Notes: generated by a model from the letters alone, not told the origin. 64,000 nt of DNA from Nectonema munidae (GCA_030549495.1 JAUIRK010000287.1:1-64000), one strand, 5' to 3'. Shown: positions 11,741-23,922, counted from the first letter of the stretch. Translations and numbers: made by a program.

Positions 11741-12515
11741 GAATTTAAAAATTGAAAATACCTATAAGTGTGTAACAAACTTGCGGTTTACTTCTAAAAT
11801 CTGTCTCTGAAAACATTCATTCAAATGGAATATACACATTATTATAACAAATCAACAATCGCAATTTTATTTATAAATTCTTTTTGCATTTAAAATTTGA
11901 AAATGTAAATCAATGTGAAAAAAATTTGCGGTTTATTTTTAAAATCTGTCTCCGAGAACATTAATTAAAATTTTACATGAAATATACACGCTTTTATAGC
12001 AAATCAACAATGCCAATTCCATTTATGGATTGTTTTTGCATTTGGATTTCAAAATACTTATAAGTGTGAAACAAAGTTGCGGTTTATTTCTAAAATCTGT
12101 CTTCGAGAACATTCATTCAAATTTTACATGAATCAAAATACTTATAAGTGTGAAACAAAGTTGCGGTTTATTTCTAAAATCTGTCTTCGAGAACATTCAT
12201 TCAAATTTTACATGAAATAAACGCATTTTCATATTAAATCAACAATGTCAATTTCATTTATAGATTGTTTTTGCATTTGGATTCAAAATTACCTAAAAGT
12301 GTAAAATAAATTTGTGGTTCACTTCTAAAAATTATTCCCAAAAACAAAATTTGCGGTTTACATCTAAAATCTGACTACGAGAACATTCATTCATATTTTA
12401 CATTAAATACACACATTTTTATAACAAATCAACAATGTCAATTATAGATTGTTTTTTATTTAGAATTTGAAAATACTTGTAAGCGTGAATCAAATTTGCA
12501 AATCAGGAATTTTAC
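11741..12515. repeat. ~150-bp tandem satellite, locus 1
   Basis: The phrase TTGCGGTTTA recurs at 11781, 11926, 12077, 12161 and 12351, with a diverged TTGTGGTTCA at 12312. This gives a basic period near 145-151 bp with a few partial units. Each unit carries TCTAAAATCTGTCT and ATCAACAATGCCAATT. The same satellite occurs inverted at 47220-47830 and 49563-49760. Confidence 0.85.
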
Positions 12516-12620
12516 ACATATGTACCCATTTTCAAGTAGGCTGAATCCAACAGTGATGTTTATTTTTTATAAAAATTGATCATACCTGTCAAAAAATGAT
12601 TGACATATGACACTTAAACT
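12516..12620. repeat. Single unit of a second satellite
   Basis: CACATATGTACCCATTTTCAAG and the following ~85 bp match the tandem units at 43925-44290 in the same orientation. It adjoins the ~150-bp satellite. Confidence 0.6.
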
Positions 12621-12883
12621 GAAATAAAGGACTTCACGATTAAATAGTTATACGTAATTTAATTTTGTGACAGAACAAATAAAATTATATGTGGGCAAAA
12701 CAAAATTGCAAAAAAAGAAAATATAAGTGAAAATGATATGGAACAAAAACGGGATTTTATACCGAATTGAATGTGATTTTTTTTAATGAAATTAATTAAA
12801 TACAAAACAAGGACTCTGTAGAGGCATATTTTGATGCGCATCATTTTATTTATTCGAAAATTTGTCTTTTTGATAATCAAGAT

Positions 12884-12903
12884 TCAAAAAAACATTTCCA
12901 TTC
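12884..12903. repeat. Target-site duplication of the RTE LINE, left copy
   Basis: TCAAAAAAACATTTCCATTC at 12884-12903 is repeated exactly at 16244-16263. The two copies flank the LINE. Confidence 0.9.
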
Positions 12904-13389
12904 TTCTTCTTCTTTGACTACACCTTGTCCCCAAGTTGGGGGTCGGTGGCTGAGATCCGCTCTCTCCATTTTTTCCTGTCCTGCGCATCGTCTTCGGTCA
13001 GTCCAAGCTGCTTCAGTTGCTCCATCAGTCCGTGCTTCCATCTTTTACGCTGCCTCCCTCTACTTCTTTTTCCACTCACCTTCTTCTCCATAGCTTGGCG
13101 CACGACATCGTCTTGTTTCTTCCTTAAACATGTCCAAACCACCGCAGCTTACACCGCTCTGCTACAGCTATCACACTTACTTCAACTCCCGTCTTTCTTC
13201 TCACTTCCTCGTTTCTGTTTTTTTTCTCAGCGTGATCCCCATCATTTTTCTAAGCATCTTCATCTCCGTTGCTATTAATTTTCTCTGCTCCTTTTTCTTT
13301 AAACTCCAACATTCACACCCATAAGTTAGAACTGGTCTGACAATTGATGTGTAAATCCTTGCTTTTAGTTTTATTGGCATTCTTCTATC

Positions 13390-14549
13390 TCACATGATCG
13401 CGTTTACTTCTTTCCATTTCAACCAACTACCATTTACTCTTGCTTGGACGTCTTTTTTACAACTTCCATTTTCCATAATCTGGATTCCTAAATATTTGAA
13501 ATATTTCACCTGCTTCAACTTTTTTCCGTGTCTGTCTTCTACATGAACACCAATGCTCTTATTTTTGTTACATGTCATGATCTCTGTATTTTTCTCATTC
13601 ATTTTCATTCCAAATTTTTCCAAACTCTCTTGCCATTTTATTATTCTCTTCTCGAGCTCTACTTCGTTATCGGCCAGTATCGCTAGATCATCAGCAAACA
13701 AAAGTTCCCAGAGATCTTCCTTTCTTAGATGATTTGATAGCTCATCAACAACTAAAGAAAACAATAATGGACTCAGTGCTGAACCTTGATGTAAACCAAT
13801 TTTTACCTCAAATTCTCTTGAGATTCCTTCAGGAGTTCTAATAGAGGTTCTTGAACATTTGTACATTTCCTGCACCAATCTCAAAAGTTTTTCGGGAATT
13901 CCCTTTTTACGCATGCACCAATACACCACTTCTCTGGGAATAGTATCATAGGCTTTCTCTAGATCAACAAAACTACAAAAAACAGCTGAATTTCCTTCAA
14001 TTTTCTTCTCTATAAGTTGTTTTATGATAAAATGGCATCTATTGTACTCTTTCCAGGCATAAATCCAAACTGTTTTGGGTCTATCTTTATCACTGAACGA
14101 ATTCGCTTGTCTAAAATCATTTCCATTATTTTCAGTTCATGTTCCAGCAATTTTATTCCACGGTAGTTACCACATTCTAAAACATCTCCTTTCTTCTTCC
14201 AGATTGGTACAAGTACGCTTTTCCTCCAGTCTTCTGGTATTTTTTCTTCAGTCCAAATTCTTTTTAATAGGTCTACCATCAACCCTACTGTTTTATTTCC
14301 TCCTGCTTTAATCATATCGATGCTAATTTCACTGAGTCCAGCTGCTTTATAATTCTTCATTTTGCTGATTTGCAGCATAACTTCATCTTGATATATTATC
14401 TTATCTGGTCCTTCAATTTTCAAAGCTTCTACAAACTCCTCCTTTTCATTTCCCATATTCAAAAGTTTTTCAAAGTATTTCGCCCACCTATTCTTAATTG
14501 TCTCTGCATCAAAGATCATATTACCTTTTTTATCCTTGACAATATTCAC
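13390..14549 (-). pseudogene. LINE reverse transcriptase domain
   Basis: RT of the RTE LINE in two frames, 14549-14022 and 13929-13390. The fingers region shows PEDWRKSVLVPIWKKKG and NYRGIKLL; the palm shows HQGSALSPLLFSLVVDEL and FADDLAIL; then KMNEKNTEIM and KYLGIQIMENG. The catalytic FADD is intact. The break at 13930-14022 removes or shifts part of the palm (the KAFD region reads on in another frame). Confidence 0.85.
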
Positions 14550-14989
14550 ATTGCCCAGCTCTTCTCATTTTTTCTGTCTTGCTTTGGAAATTCTGTATAT
14601 TTGGTTCTCTCCTTCTTTTGTCTTTAAATCATCATAAAGTTTTTGAGTCCCTTGATTCCTCGCAATCGCGATACATCTTTTAGCTTCCTTCTTCTTCGTT
14701 TCGTACAATTCCTTCTCTACTTTTAATTTTGTTTCTTGCCACTTCAAAGCTATTTTTTTCTTTTTTAATACGATTTTCACACTCTCGTTCCACCACCATG
14801 TTTCTTTTTGTCTCATTCCTCTAGACTTGTTGCGTCCTAAAACTCTTTCACTTGTCGATATCAAGTTCCTCTTTATTTTTCTCCACATTTCCTCTACATC
14901 ATCACTCTTTTCCCATTGTAGATTAATCTTTTTTATAGCTTTTTCAAACTCATATCTTGTTTCACTTTCTTTCAATTTCCAATTCTTCA

Positions 14990-15862
14990 ATTTTTCATTC
15001 TTTTGAATATTTTGCTTATATCTTTTATTTTTATACCAGTCAAGCACAACCAATTTATATTGGCTGACTATATCACTTCCAGGAATAGCTTTGCAATCTT
15101 TTAATTTTTTTGGGTCTTTTTGTCTTATCAAAATAAAAGCTATTTGACTTGTCTTACCACCACTTTCGTAGGTAATCAGGTGTCCCAGCTTTTTTCTATA
15201 TTTTGTATTACAAATTGTTAATTCATTTCTTTCTGCCATTTGTAAAATTCTTTCACCGTCTTCATTTCTTTTTCCATACCCATGCCCTCCGTGTGTATTA
15301 TTGAAGCCGTCACAATGCTCTCCCAAGTGTCCGTTTAGATCACCTCCGATTATCAACGTTTCATTTTCTTTGACTTCTTTAATCATTTCTTCCAACTTAG
15401 ATATGAACTTTTCTTTTTCTTCTTCTTTGCATCCCTTCTGTGGTGCGTATGCGGTATAACTGTAACCAGCTTTTCATCTCCCACCAACTTCAATCGAATT
15501 AAACGATCACCGTCTCTTTCCACTTCCACTACCTTATTCTTTAACTTAAGGGAGATTATAATTCCTACTCCATTCTTTTTGTTTGTATTTCCACTATAGA
15601 ATATTTTATACCTTTCTGCGATTTCCTTTCCAGCATCCCCTCCCCATCTTGTTTCCTGCACACACATCACTTCAATACTTCTCTTCTTCATTTCTTGTAT
15701 CAATTCCAAACTTTTACCCGTCATCGATCCTACATTCCAAGTAGCAAACCTCCAATCTTTTTCTCTTTTACAAGTTTTTCCAACATTCTTTTTGAGGTAG
15801 GCAGTTGGACACGCACACGGGGTACTTTGAACTGTACCCCGCTCTTTATTTGTGCGGATCAT
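14990..15862 (-). pseudogene. LINE apurinic-type endonuclease domain
   Basis: This is the exonuclease-endonuclease-phosphatase-like domain that nicks target DNA in the RTE LINE. The first frame (15862-15383) carries WNVGSMTGK and QETRWGG. A frameshift in an A-rich run at about 15390 moves to the frame 15395-14565, with GGDLNGHLGEH. Two residues normally essential are changed: Asp to Ala in QIAFI and His to Tyr in SQYKL. Even without the frameshift the enzyme should be inactive. Confidence 0.8.
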
Positions 15863-16243
15863 TACATTTGTTAAATAGAGCAGAGTTTTCTGCCCGGTTG
15901 CCCTTCCTGACGCTAACCATTTTGTTTTCAGGATTGGAAACCTTTAGCCTTTGCACTTAATAGTACTACACCCACAAGGCAGTGGTAATTTGAGATCAGA
16001 GTTATTTTCTCCTAGAGCAACTGCTGTCCAAAGCTATCGGGCTTGTTCTACCCGGAGCTGTAGGTTTAAGCGCCTGTAATTCGCTTTCGCCTCCAGATCT
16101 TTTAGTTTTAAACAACCCCGCCACGTGAAGGCAGATCTGAAGACTTGCTGTTCAGAGGCTGTAAGAGACGCATGTGCCCTATGAGGTATTTTATAGGAGA
16201 ATGAGAGCTCAAATTTCCCACCTTGGCCTAAACAGTATTGGGA

Positions 16244-16530
16244 TCAAAAAAACATTTCCATTCAAAAACATTTAAAAGAAATTTACATTTCTTGGGTTTT
16301 TCTCATTATTAAAAGCAAAAATAGTACCTGCATGTACTCTTGCTGTATCTAATAGATAAGAAAAAACGGCTACTGTCCATTTTTTGTTTTTCTATTTGTG
16401 GAATAATTTCTTATTCTCTGATTGACTATATCCGTTCCACCCTTAGAAAAATCGTACTGTTTAAAAATTGCAAGTTTACTTTTTTCATCGTCTACTGTGA
16501 TTCCTAAAATAGGGGGGGGGGGTCTGGAAG
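16244..16530 (-). pseudogene. piggyBac transposase C-terminal fragment
   Basis: On the minus strand the frames read KGKKNVLVLTS, then FKQYDFSKGGTDIVNQRI and RNYSTNRKTKKWTVAVFSYLLD, matching the piggyBac segment ...FYNKTKGGVD...YSVKRKTRRWPMAVF. There is a frameshift in an A-run and a G10 run at about 16511. The fragment is cut by the RTE LINE insertion at 16243. Its other side joins an exon-like block shared with 24.65-24.9 kb. Confidence 0.75.
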
Positions 16531-16850
16531 TCAAAACTAATACATTTTTCTTTCCTTTTGATTTAGAAAATATATCTTCATCATTAAATTCTGTATAAAA
16601 AGTTAAAACCTTTTCAACGTCTCCACTTCTCTATTCTATATGAGCAGAATCATTCTTAAATATCAGTGAACTCAGCCAGGTTCCTACATTTATTTCAGGG
16701 TCTAAATTCAAGTAAATTTTTATAAAAAATCTTTAAAAAAAATAAACCTTCGGAAAAAGCTCCATAATTTGTGACTTCGTTTTCAACATTAAAGACTGGC
16801 TTAAATTTCCCTATCGAATTTCTATCTTGAGGCATTTCAATCTGAAAAAA
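16531..16850 (-). pseudogene. Duplicate of the exon-like block at 24,648-24,905
   Basis: The reverse complement matches 24648-24905: after TTTCAG come ATTGAAATGCCTC, then ATTATGGAGCTTTTTCCGAAGG and GAACCTGGCTGAGTTCACTG. This copy has stops and a frameshift. The match ends at AATTTAATGATGAAGA, after which this copy continues into the piggyBac fragment, while the other copy continues into its own frame. Both copies keep the splice-acceptor-like TTTTCAG at the same place. Confidence 0.6.
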
Positions 16851-17461
16851 TATTCAAACATATTTTTGATTTACCATTCCTACTACAAGGTGGCAGTCGT
16901 AAAAATAAAGATAAAATCTGATTAAATGAAACTATGTCCCCTTAGTACAGCTCACGTCATAAAGTGCAAAAAAATCTGATAAAAGTAAGCACTGCATAAA
17001 AAAATTAAAAAACAGAAAATAACTCCCACAACTGATTTCACGTGTTTTTGATTATATTTTCATTCTTGTAAAAATATTGTATTCTGCTTGTTTTTATATT
17101 TATGGTAAAGTACTTATTTATTATTCGAACCTTTGGGTCTCTCTCTCTTTGTAGCATCTTTACAGTAAGTAAAAGTTTCGTTTTTCTTGATTATTTATTG
17201 AAGTATGTGGAAAGAATTGCAAGAAAATACTGGACATTGGAAAAAGTAAAATACTCTCTAGTATGGTTGTTTATAATGGGGCAATTGTTTCTAATAACAT
17301 GAAGAAAACTACTTTTTCAATAAACAAAATCGCATTTGAACAATGTAGATTGGCGTTAATTTCGGTGTTTCTTTATTAGTTTTAATTATTTAACTAGCAT
17401 ATTTATTTTTTATTGGTTTCATCTAATAGTACACAAAAAATAACAAGACACATATTAGTCT
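16851..17461. other. AT-rich spacer, nothing recognised
   Basis: No coding or repeat feature that I can support beyond short A/T runs. Confidence 0.4.
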
Positions 17462-18224
17462 AAATGCAGATTAAGTATATTTTATTTTGACTAAATTTAG
17501 TTTGAAGATTTTGCTTTTCACAAAAAGACCTACTCCGTCCTTCTAATGCACTACTTCTCCAAACAATCCTTTTTAAAGCTTTAAGATTCATTTATAATTT
17601 CTTTTTAAAACATAATGAGAGACTTCCTTTTTAATTGGAGATACATATTTTAAATAAATATTTTCAAAAAGTAACTTTCAATTTTTATTTGGGTAAACAA
17701 AATTATCGTGTAGCTATTAGAACTCATATTTTAGCGTGATAATATTTCGAATTTTACGATTACAAAAATCACTCTTTTTCTGGACAAACAATTATGACAA
17801 AATTTATTTATTGAAACCATTGATCCTTTACATTTTTAAATGTTCACAGAAAGAGATGATGAAAAGCATTCACTAGAGAAGAATTTTCCCAAATACGCAG
17901 AGACAAAATTTTAAAAGAATAGTTTTTTGCTCGAAATTTGAACATTTTTAGCATCTACCGAACACTTTGAGCCTTCTTGACTTGTAATGGAAAGGCAGTA
18001 ATACTTGGTTATAAAAAGGTAGCAATATTAGGTTCTAATGCACTTCATAACAACGGATATGATAATGCCTAGGAAATATGGAAACTAATTTACATGTTAT
18101 CACTGGATACCTCAATGGAAAGAATATTTTGCAAAATAAAAATGATTAAGATTAGACTGAGAAGATCCTTAAGAAAATTCTGAATGCTATTTATTATTAT
18201 TATCCATTGAAAGGAGTTAATATA

Positions 18225-20109
18225 TACACGAAAATTTCCATGTATAGTGCGCACTCATGTATAGTGCGCACTCTCAGTTATGAAGTAAAATAGAGGACAT
18301 AAAGGATAGAACTATGTATAGTGCGCACCCTTTTTATTTCATTTAAAAAAATGTAACGGAAGTTGTAGAATTATTGCTGTCCCTTTCTTATGAACATATT
18401 CATTGTGTTTTTCATTATCAATTCTTAGGGTTGAAATATGCATATATATTTGAGTATACACATCAGTTACTCAAGTGACAACAATTTATTATAAGAAATA
18501 CAAAATAAAACTTTCAAGTCAAAGGCAAGTAGTTTTACAGTTACAATAGTAAATAAGTGAGTTTGTGTGATTATCATCATTTTCTTATAATGTCTGAGAA
18601 AAGACACAGCTACACAGCAGCCGAAAAACTTTAAATTGGAGTATGCTGATGAGCATGGAAATCGAGCTGCTGGTCGGTACTTCAGCATCAACGAATCAGT
18701 GATTAGGGGTTTCCGAAAGTCGGTAGTAAAGATCAGTCAGATGCCAAAGCACAAAAAGGCCAGCAGAGGGAAAAATTGCTTATACCCTAATCTTAAGAAA
18801 GAAGTGCTCGCCTTCGTCACTGATAGACGTGCGGCTGGTGTGGGTATTAGTCCACCTGAAATCTGCATGTTTGCTCTCACTGTATACAAGCGCTTGCAAC
18901 CTGAGAACAATAACTTTAAAGCATCCATGCACTGGTGCAGACTTTTTATGAAACGCCATCATCTAAGCATTCGCCAGAGAACAACTATAGCTCAGAAACT
19001 ACCAATTGATTATGAAGAGAAGATAATGAACTATCAAAGATTCATCCTGCTCCGACGAAAGAAACACAACTACCCTTTATCGCGTATTGGAAATGCTGAT
19101 CAAACGTCTATGACATTTGATCACCCTTACACTCGAACTGTAGCCCCTATTGGAAGTAAAACAATAACCATCAAGACCACTGGGCATGAAAAGTCAAGAT
19201 TTTCAGTCATGGTTGGCTGTACTGCAGATGGTAGAAAATTTCCTCCATATATAATTTTCAAAAGGAAGACTTTACCAAAAAGCGAGTTTCCTAGCCGCAT
19301 TCATATCCGTGTTCAAGAAAAAGGTTGGATGGATGAGAAACTTACACATGACTGGCTTGAAAGTGTTTGGGACAAAGAAGTTAAAGGTCGAGGATCAAGT
19401 CTTCTCTCTCTTGATGCCTTTCGGTGTCACACAATGCCATATGTCAAAAAAAATTAGAAGAGAGAAAAACGGACCTTGCTATTATTCCAGGTGGCATGAC
19501 GAGTACACTACAAGTAATGTATGTTGTCTGCAACAAGCCGCTAAAGCAGTGGGTCCAACGCCGTTGGAATACTTGGATGATGGAAGGCAAGCACACCTTT
19601 ACTCCAACAGGTCGACAAAGACAGCCAGACCTTCCTAATGTTGCTACCTGGGTGCGTGATGCATGGGAAGAGATACCACCAGAAACTATTCGCCGAGGAT
19701 TCCTTAAGTGCTCCCTAAAGCTATGGACGGTAGTGAAGATGATATATTATGGGAAGATTGCAGAGAAGAAATCACTAAAAACACTATAGATGATGAGGAA
19801 TGTGAATTATATTACCACGATGGACGACCGGAGGGTATGATAGAGGATGAATTCATGAGTATGTTCCTTATGATATCAACGAACAATAAAATATGTAAAG
19901 CAATAAAACTTGTTTATCGATTACATTTTTATTGATTATTCATAACTTTTGAAATTTTCGGTAAAACTGTACATTTTTTGTTATTACAGGTAAATCTAAT
20001 ACTTTAGAGAAAATTTTATATTTTTATACCCATGTATAGTGCGCACCACGAATTTTACCCTAATTTTTGCTGAAAAAAAGTGCGCACTATACATGGGCAT
20101 TTACGGTAC
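18225..20109 (+). mobile_element. Tigger/pogo element with TA target duplication
   Basis: The element runs between TA dinucleotides at 18223-18224 and 20110-20111. The left end reads TACACGAAAATTTCCATG and the right end, reversed, GTACCGTAAATGCCCATG; both continue into TATAGTGCGCAC. The 15-mer ATGTATAGTGCGCAC occurs at 18240, 18257, 18314 and 20032, and inverted at 20080: probable transposase-binding sites. Copy 1 of repeat family A shows the approximate empty site. The single transposase gene inside is broken. Confidence 0.88.
18590..19935 (+). pseudogene. Tigger/pogo transposase (DDE, CENP-B-like)
   Basis: The transposase cuts and pastes the element by binding its ends through N-terminal helix-turn-helix domains and cleaving with a DDD triad. 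The start ATG at 18590 gives MSEKRHSYTAAEKL, then a frameshift near 18630 leads to YADEHGNRAAGRYF, a typical psq/Brinker-type HTH. CENP-B-type HTH follows at about 18760-19000. The core has NADQT (first Asp, ~19100) and LLSLDAFRCH (second Asp, ~19415). A one-base loss in an A-run at 19446-19453 shifts the frame to 19424-19789. There STLQVMYVVCNKP has Tyr where the third Asp belongs. A further shift leads to the acidic tail DGSEDDILWED (19708-19935). The enzyme is dead. Confidence 0.88.
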
Positions 20110-20573
20110 TATGAAAAAAATTGAAATATTTGCAGAAATATCTGTTTAGAACAGAAAATGTTTTTCTCAATTATGAGAATTTATCCCTCATTTATCATCT
20201 CAACAAAACAAAATCCTTTTTATTTTCTTATTGACACATTATTAGATGAAAATCAGAAAAAACTTTCTTGAAGAAAGGTGTACTCCTCAGTTCGCAATTT
20301 TGAAACTCGCTTCTTTACTATCGAAGATTGTAAGTAGTATTTTAATGGTGGGCATCTTAGAAGTAAAGTATTAATCTCTTGTTTACACAAAATCTCTTTC
20401 ACTACACTTTTCTGTCATACCTTAGATGTTGTAGGGTCAAGCAGCAGCGATGATGTAAAGCAGAAACGAGGCGTAGGTTGTAGGAGAAAAAGAGACTTTA
20501 GCAAATATTCCAAAAAATCATTTTTGCTCCTGCGTCACTGGGAGCATTGTAATTCAGGCTTTCTAATTCTCCC

Positions 20574-20768
20574 TTAGATAAAAAACTCATCTTTACCTTT
20601 TTTTTGGGTGTCTGTTTTCCTCCAGTCATGTAAACATCTTCTTCCATCGCATAAACAGCTATTTATTAAGCTGTGTTTTCCTAACTTTTCATTTCTTAAT
20701 TTTGCAGTTTCAGCCAAAGCTATGTTCCATCCAATTTTTCTTCTTTTCTGCGCCATCTTTCTCAACAC
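20574..20768 (-). pseudogene. Small HTH-like peptide of repeat family A
   Basis: A 64-codon minus-strand frame with IGWNIALAETAKLRNEKLG...CLHDWRKT. The pattern (A-E-x-x-N, then W-R-K) resembles the N-terminal helix-turn-helix of pogo-like transposases. Copy 1 (8285-8420) carries the same peptide with stops. No further transposase domain follows, so this is at most the start of a lost gene. Confidence 0.35.
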
Positions 20769-20770
20769 TT

Positions 20771-21344
20771 TTGTTGAATGTGGTAAATTCTTGCTTTCTA
20801 ATCAATAGATATACCTAAATAATAAGCATAGATATAGTAAGTATTCCACGTAAGCATATTATTTATAAATATGCCTAATTTTTAAAAAAAAAACATTGCC
20901 TTTGATTTGGCACAATTTATTGTTTCACTTTTTACTTCTATTTTCAGTTTTCTCATATTTTTATTGCGCTTATCAATTATATATTGATCCACCAATTGTT
21001 TATACTACCTGACATCCCATTTTATGAAACTTTTTAAAATAAAGATATTATTATTATATTATTTAGTCATCATAACATTGAACTTAATTGATGTGCGGAT
21101 ATTTTTCAGAATATTAATAACACTTGTGATTGGTAGAAGTAATGTGACGTCATCTTCAAGCAGTAAAAACGTGAAGAAACGATTTGATTTACATAGATCA
21201 TTTATCATAGATAAAACAACAAAGGCCCAAGATCGTGATTTTAGGTATTCCTGTGAAAATAGGTCTAGACTCTAGACTTCTAGAGGAAGATACTGCGTTA
21301 TTAATTCTTACTCATTGAGGTTTAAAGAATAAATAAGATTAATA
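20771..21344. other. AT-rich spacer, nothing recognised
   Basis: No feature that I can support. A short + strand frame near 21024-21275 has no recognisable motif. Confidence 0.4.
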
Positions 21345-21420
21345 CAGTTGACTACCTCTAATCCGAAAATCACTCATTGGGAAAGGCCGAATCCCAAGCA
21401 TTCCGAAGTAGTGATAGTGG
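21345..21420. mobile_element. pogo-like MITE, deletion derivative
   Basis: TA at 21343-21344 is followed by CAGTTGACTACCTCTAATCC and AAAATCAC, then directly by GGCCGAATCCCAAGCATTCC and GTAGTGATA. These are the two ends of the MITE at 5535-5942 and 23923-24126, joined with almost the whole body removed. Confidence 0.6.
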
Positions 21421-22270
21421 ATAGTAGATTGAGAAAAACCAAGATGCCCAAGTTTAGTTAGATGTAAATGCTGTGAAATTATATCAAACGCTTTTTTAAA
21501 GTCGAACAATATGGCTAATACTTGGTCACAGTTTTCTAAATGTTGCTGAATTTTTTCTTCAGAAAGTGAATGTAAATACTCAGCACAGTATTTTTTTGAA
21601 ACCAAATGATAACAATAAAATATGCTAGATTTGTCTAAGTATGCAGAGATTTCACTATGTAATATTTAAGATAGTGTACTGGCTATACTGATTAGCCTTT
21701 TTTGAAAATAGGGATATTTTACTAAGTTTAAGAACAATAGGAAACTTCTAAATTCAATGCAGGAATTAAAAGCAAAAACTAAGTAACCAATACATACTCT
21801 TTTATTAAATTTTGTCTTGTATGGATATGTTATAAATATCACAAGATTTTTTAGCTTTAATTTCGCTCATTTTTGTTAATTTTTCAGGAAAAAAGGATGA
21901 ACAGTGTCATTTGTTTGAATTTCATCTGAATCATCATTTGTCATGCAAATATTTGAAGAAAAATACTCATTAAAAATTTCAGAAATTTTTCCTTCATCGG
22001 TTACACTTCCATCTGTTGGTTGAACTATATACTTGTTAACTTTTTCGCAATTCATTATTTTTCCTTTATTAGACTAAGTGAATTTTGGTGAATTGACATT
22101 TTAAAAAGTTTAGAATAGTATACTTGTTTGTAAAACTTTTACGTACTAATTCATTTCGACATATTACAAATTCATCTTCAAATTTATTCTCATTCAAGCA
22201 TATTTTCATCTTTTTATGAGGTTCATTATTTCTTGTGTCATCCAACAATTTACTTTATGTTTGTACCTTG
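21421..22270 (-). mobile_element. LINE reverse transcriptase scrap
   Basis: The minus strand contains a linker with FNEYFSSNI (about 21960) and the RT palm segment VLAILFDFKKAFDIISQHL (about 21500). These are CR1/Jockey-type motifs. The RT is cut off at 21420 by the MITE. Frames are broken between the two segments. Confidence 0.6.
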
Positions 22271-23922
22271 ACTAAAAATCAGTCAAATTAAAATAATTTT
22301 TAATACAACATCGTCCATTTTTTTCCTTTCAGTACTCCTTTTTGTCATTAGAGTGTAAAATACGTGAAAATGTCAATCGAATTGGTAAAAATACCCGTTT
22401 TTTGCAAAAATCATTGGTCAAGTTTTCCCACAATCTTTATTTATTTTTTATATAATAGAAAAATGTAGGTAAGAGAGAAATAAGGGACCTGAAGTCATAT
22501 TGAATTGAAAACGCGTGATGATAAGAAAAATGAAATAATAACTCGTTAAATAAAATCTGTAATAAGCCTTGCTTTTATATTGTCAATAAAGTAAGCCTTT
22601 GAGGAAATATATAGTTTTAAGAAACAAGTAGGTAACTTGTCTACACGGAAGATTTATTGTTTTACAATTAATTAGAAGATTGGTAATAATCTAGTATTGA
22701 GATTTTCAAAAACATCTTAATCGTGAAGAAGTTTGCTCCTTGTGAAAGCTCTTTTTTAAAAAAATCATAAATGTGAATCGAATTTGTCCAATTTTTTCCT
22801 TCGGTGTGAAAGAGAGAGTCTTTTATAACTTAGAAGATAAAGGTGGAAACCTTTTTATAATTGAACAAAGAGGATTATGAATGATTTCCTGAAGAACACG
22901 AATTTTGAAAAAGTATTGGTTAGCAAATATCAAGAGTGATATCTGTTCATATCACCTGAAACTACAACACATGGTATTGATAAAAAAAAAAAGCCAAGAG
23001 CAACAAAAAAAAGCTTAAATCCTGAGCTAAATAAATCTCTTAAAAAGATATTTTTGAAAATAGATTGTCTAAAATGAATTTCAGATGAAAGTAGAGCTAC
23101 CAAGCGAGAATTAGTTTTGAATGAAGAGCAAAATTAGATACCATCTCTAAAGAATAGAAGAAATTAAGTACAGGCTACACGTTGATAGCGAAATTGTAAG
23201 GAAAACATTAGAGGTTCTAGTGAGATATATATAGTTCAAAGCTGTCTCTTTAATTAGTAAATGAAGGAAAGGATAAAGAAAGAAACAAGAATCAAACCAA
23301 GGAGGGCAAAAGTGCTTGTTTTAGTTAGAGTAGCAGGCAGTCATATTTTTCAACATGTCATTTTATAAAAATTTTATTGCTAAATTATTGTTTATCATTA
23401 AATATATTATAATATATAATCCATCTCATTATTAAAAAATTTCATGAGAAAAAATATTTATAAATTTAAAGGTTAAAGAGAAATGCCTAACATTTTGTGG
23501 AAATCTTTTAGCTTTCTCAATTTTTTTGTTTTCTTTTATAATAATTATTTCTAGGCATGTTACTAGGATCTTTAAAGCTGAAATAAAACTATTTTCAACT
23601 TTTTTTATAGTATGTACGTAATCTTTTATAAATAATTAACCTGGCAAATGGCGTTGGGGCAAATATTCTACTCTCAACAATGCTGTTATATTTAATAAGC
23701 ACAAATTTAACAGGCAAAATTATATTCATATTTTTTGCGGGATTAGCAATAATAAAAAGTTTAATAAATTTAAAAACTTTTTTGTATTTTGTAAGCGAAT
23801 TATTTTTTCAACTGGGAGTAAATTATTTTGTATTTTTAAAAACCGTGTTTTATTTTAGTTGATCTTTTCCATTAAAAAAACTTATGTTAATTGTTATACT
23901 TTTTTTTAATTACAGTCGATTA
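22271..23922. other. Unassigned AT-rich region
   Basis: About 1.65 kb without recognisable coding or repeat signal. Purine-rich stretches at 22780-23330 have many stops in all frames. Confidence 0.4.

Larger units (their letters stand above)
12904..16243 (-). mobile_element. Full-length RTE/BovB-like LINE (inactivated)
   Basis: A complete non-LTR retrotransposon on the minus strand, flanked by an exact 20-bp target duplication and ending in a (GAA)n 3' tail at 12904-12914, as RTE-type elements do. The endonuclease covers 15862-~14990 in two overlapping frames (frameshift near 15390). It has RFATWNVGSMTGK, VQETRWGG and IIGGDLNGHLG, but the later motifs read QIAFI and SQYKL where the family has Asp and His. 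The RT covers 14549-13390 with YRGIKLL, a broken stretch near 13930-14022, LHQGSALSPLLF and FADDLAIL, which keeps both catalytic Asp. The C-terminal RQRKRW segment is at 13142-12918. Several frameshifts and stops make it dead. It interrupts a piggyBac remnant. Confidence 0.9.
17462..20770 (-). repeat. Repeat family A, copy 2 (inverted, carries a Tigger)
   Basis: This is the inverted counterpart of 8277-9682. The left part matches at 17462-17720 and about 18195-18224, the right part at 20112-20770. Between 18225 and 20109 a Tigger element is inserted. The region 17721-18190 does not match copy 1, so each copy has had its own insertions or deletions. Confidence 0.7.

Noticed and set aside
12925-14627. 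Several + strand open frames
   Set aside because: They are shadows of the minus-strand LINE coding region.
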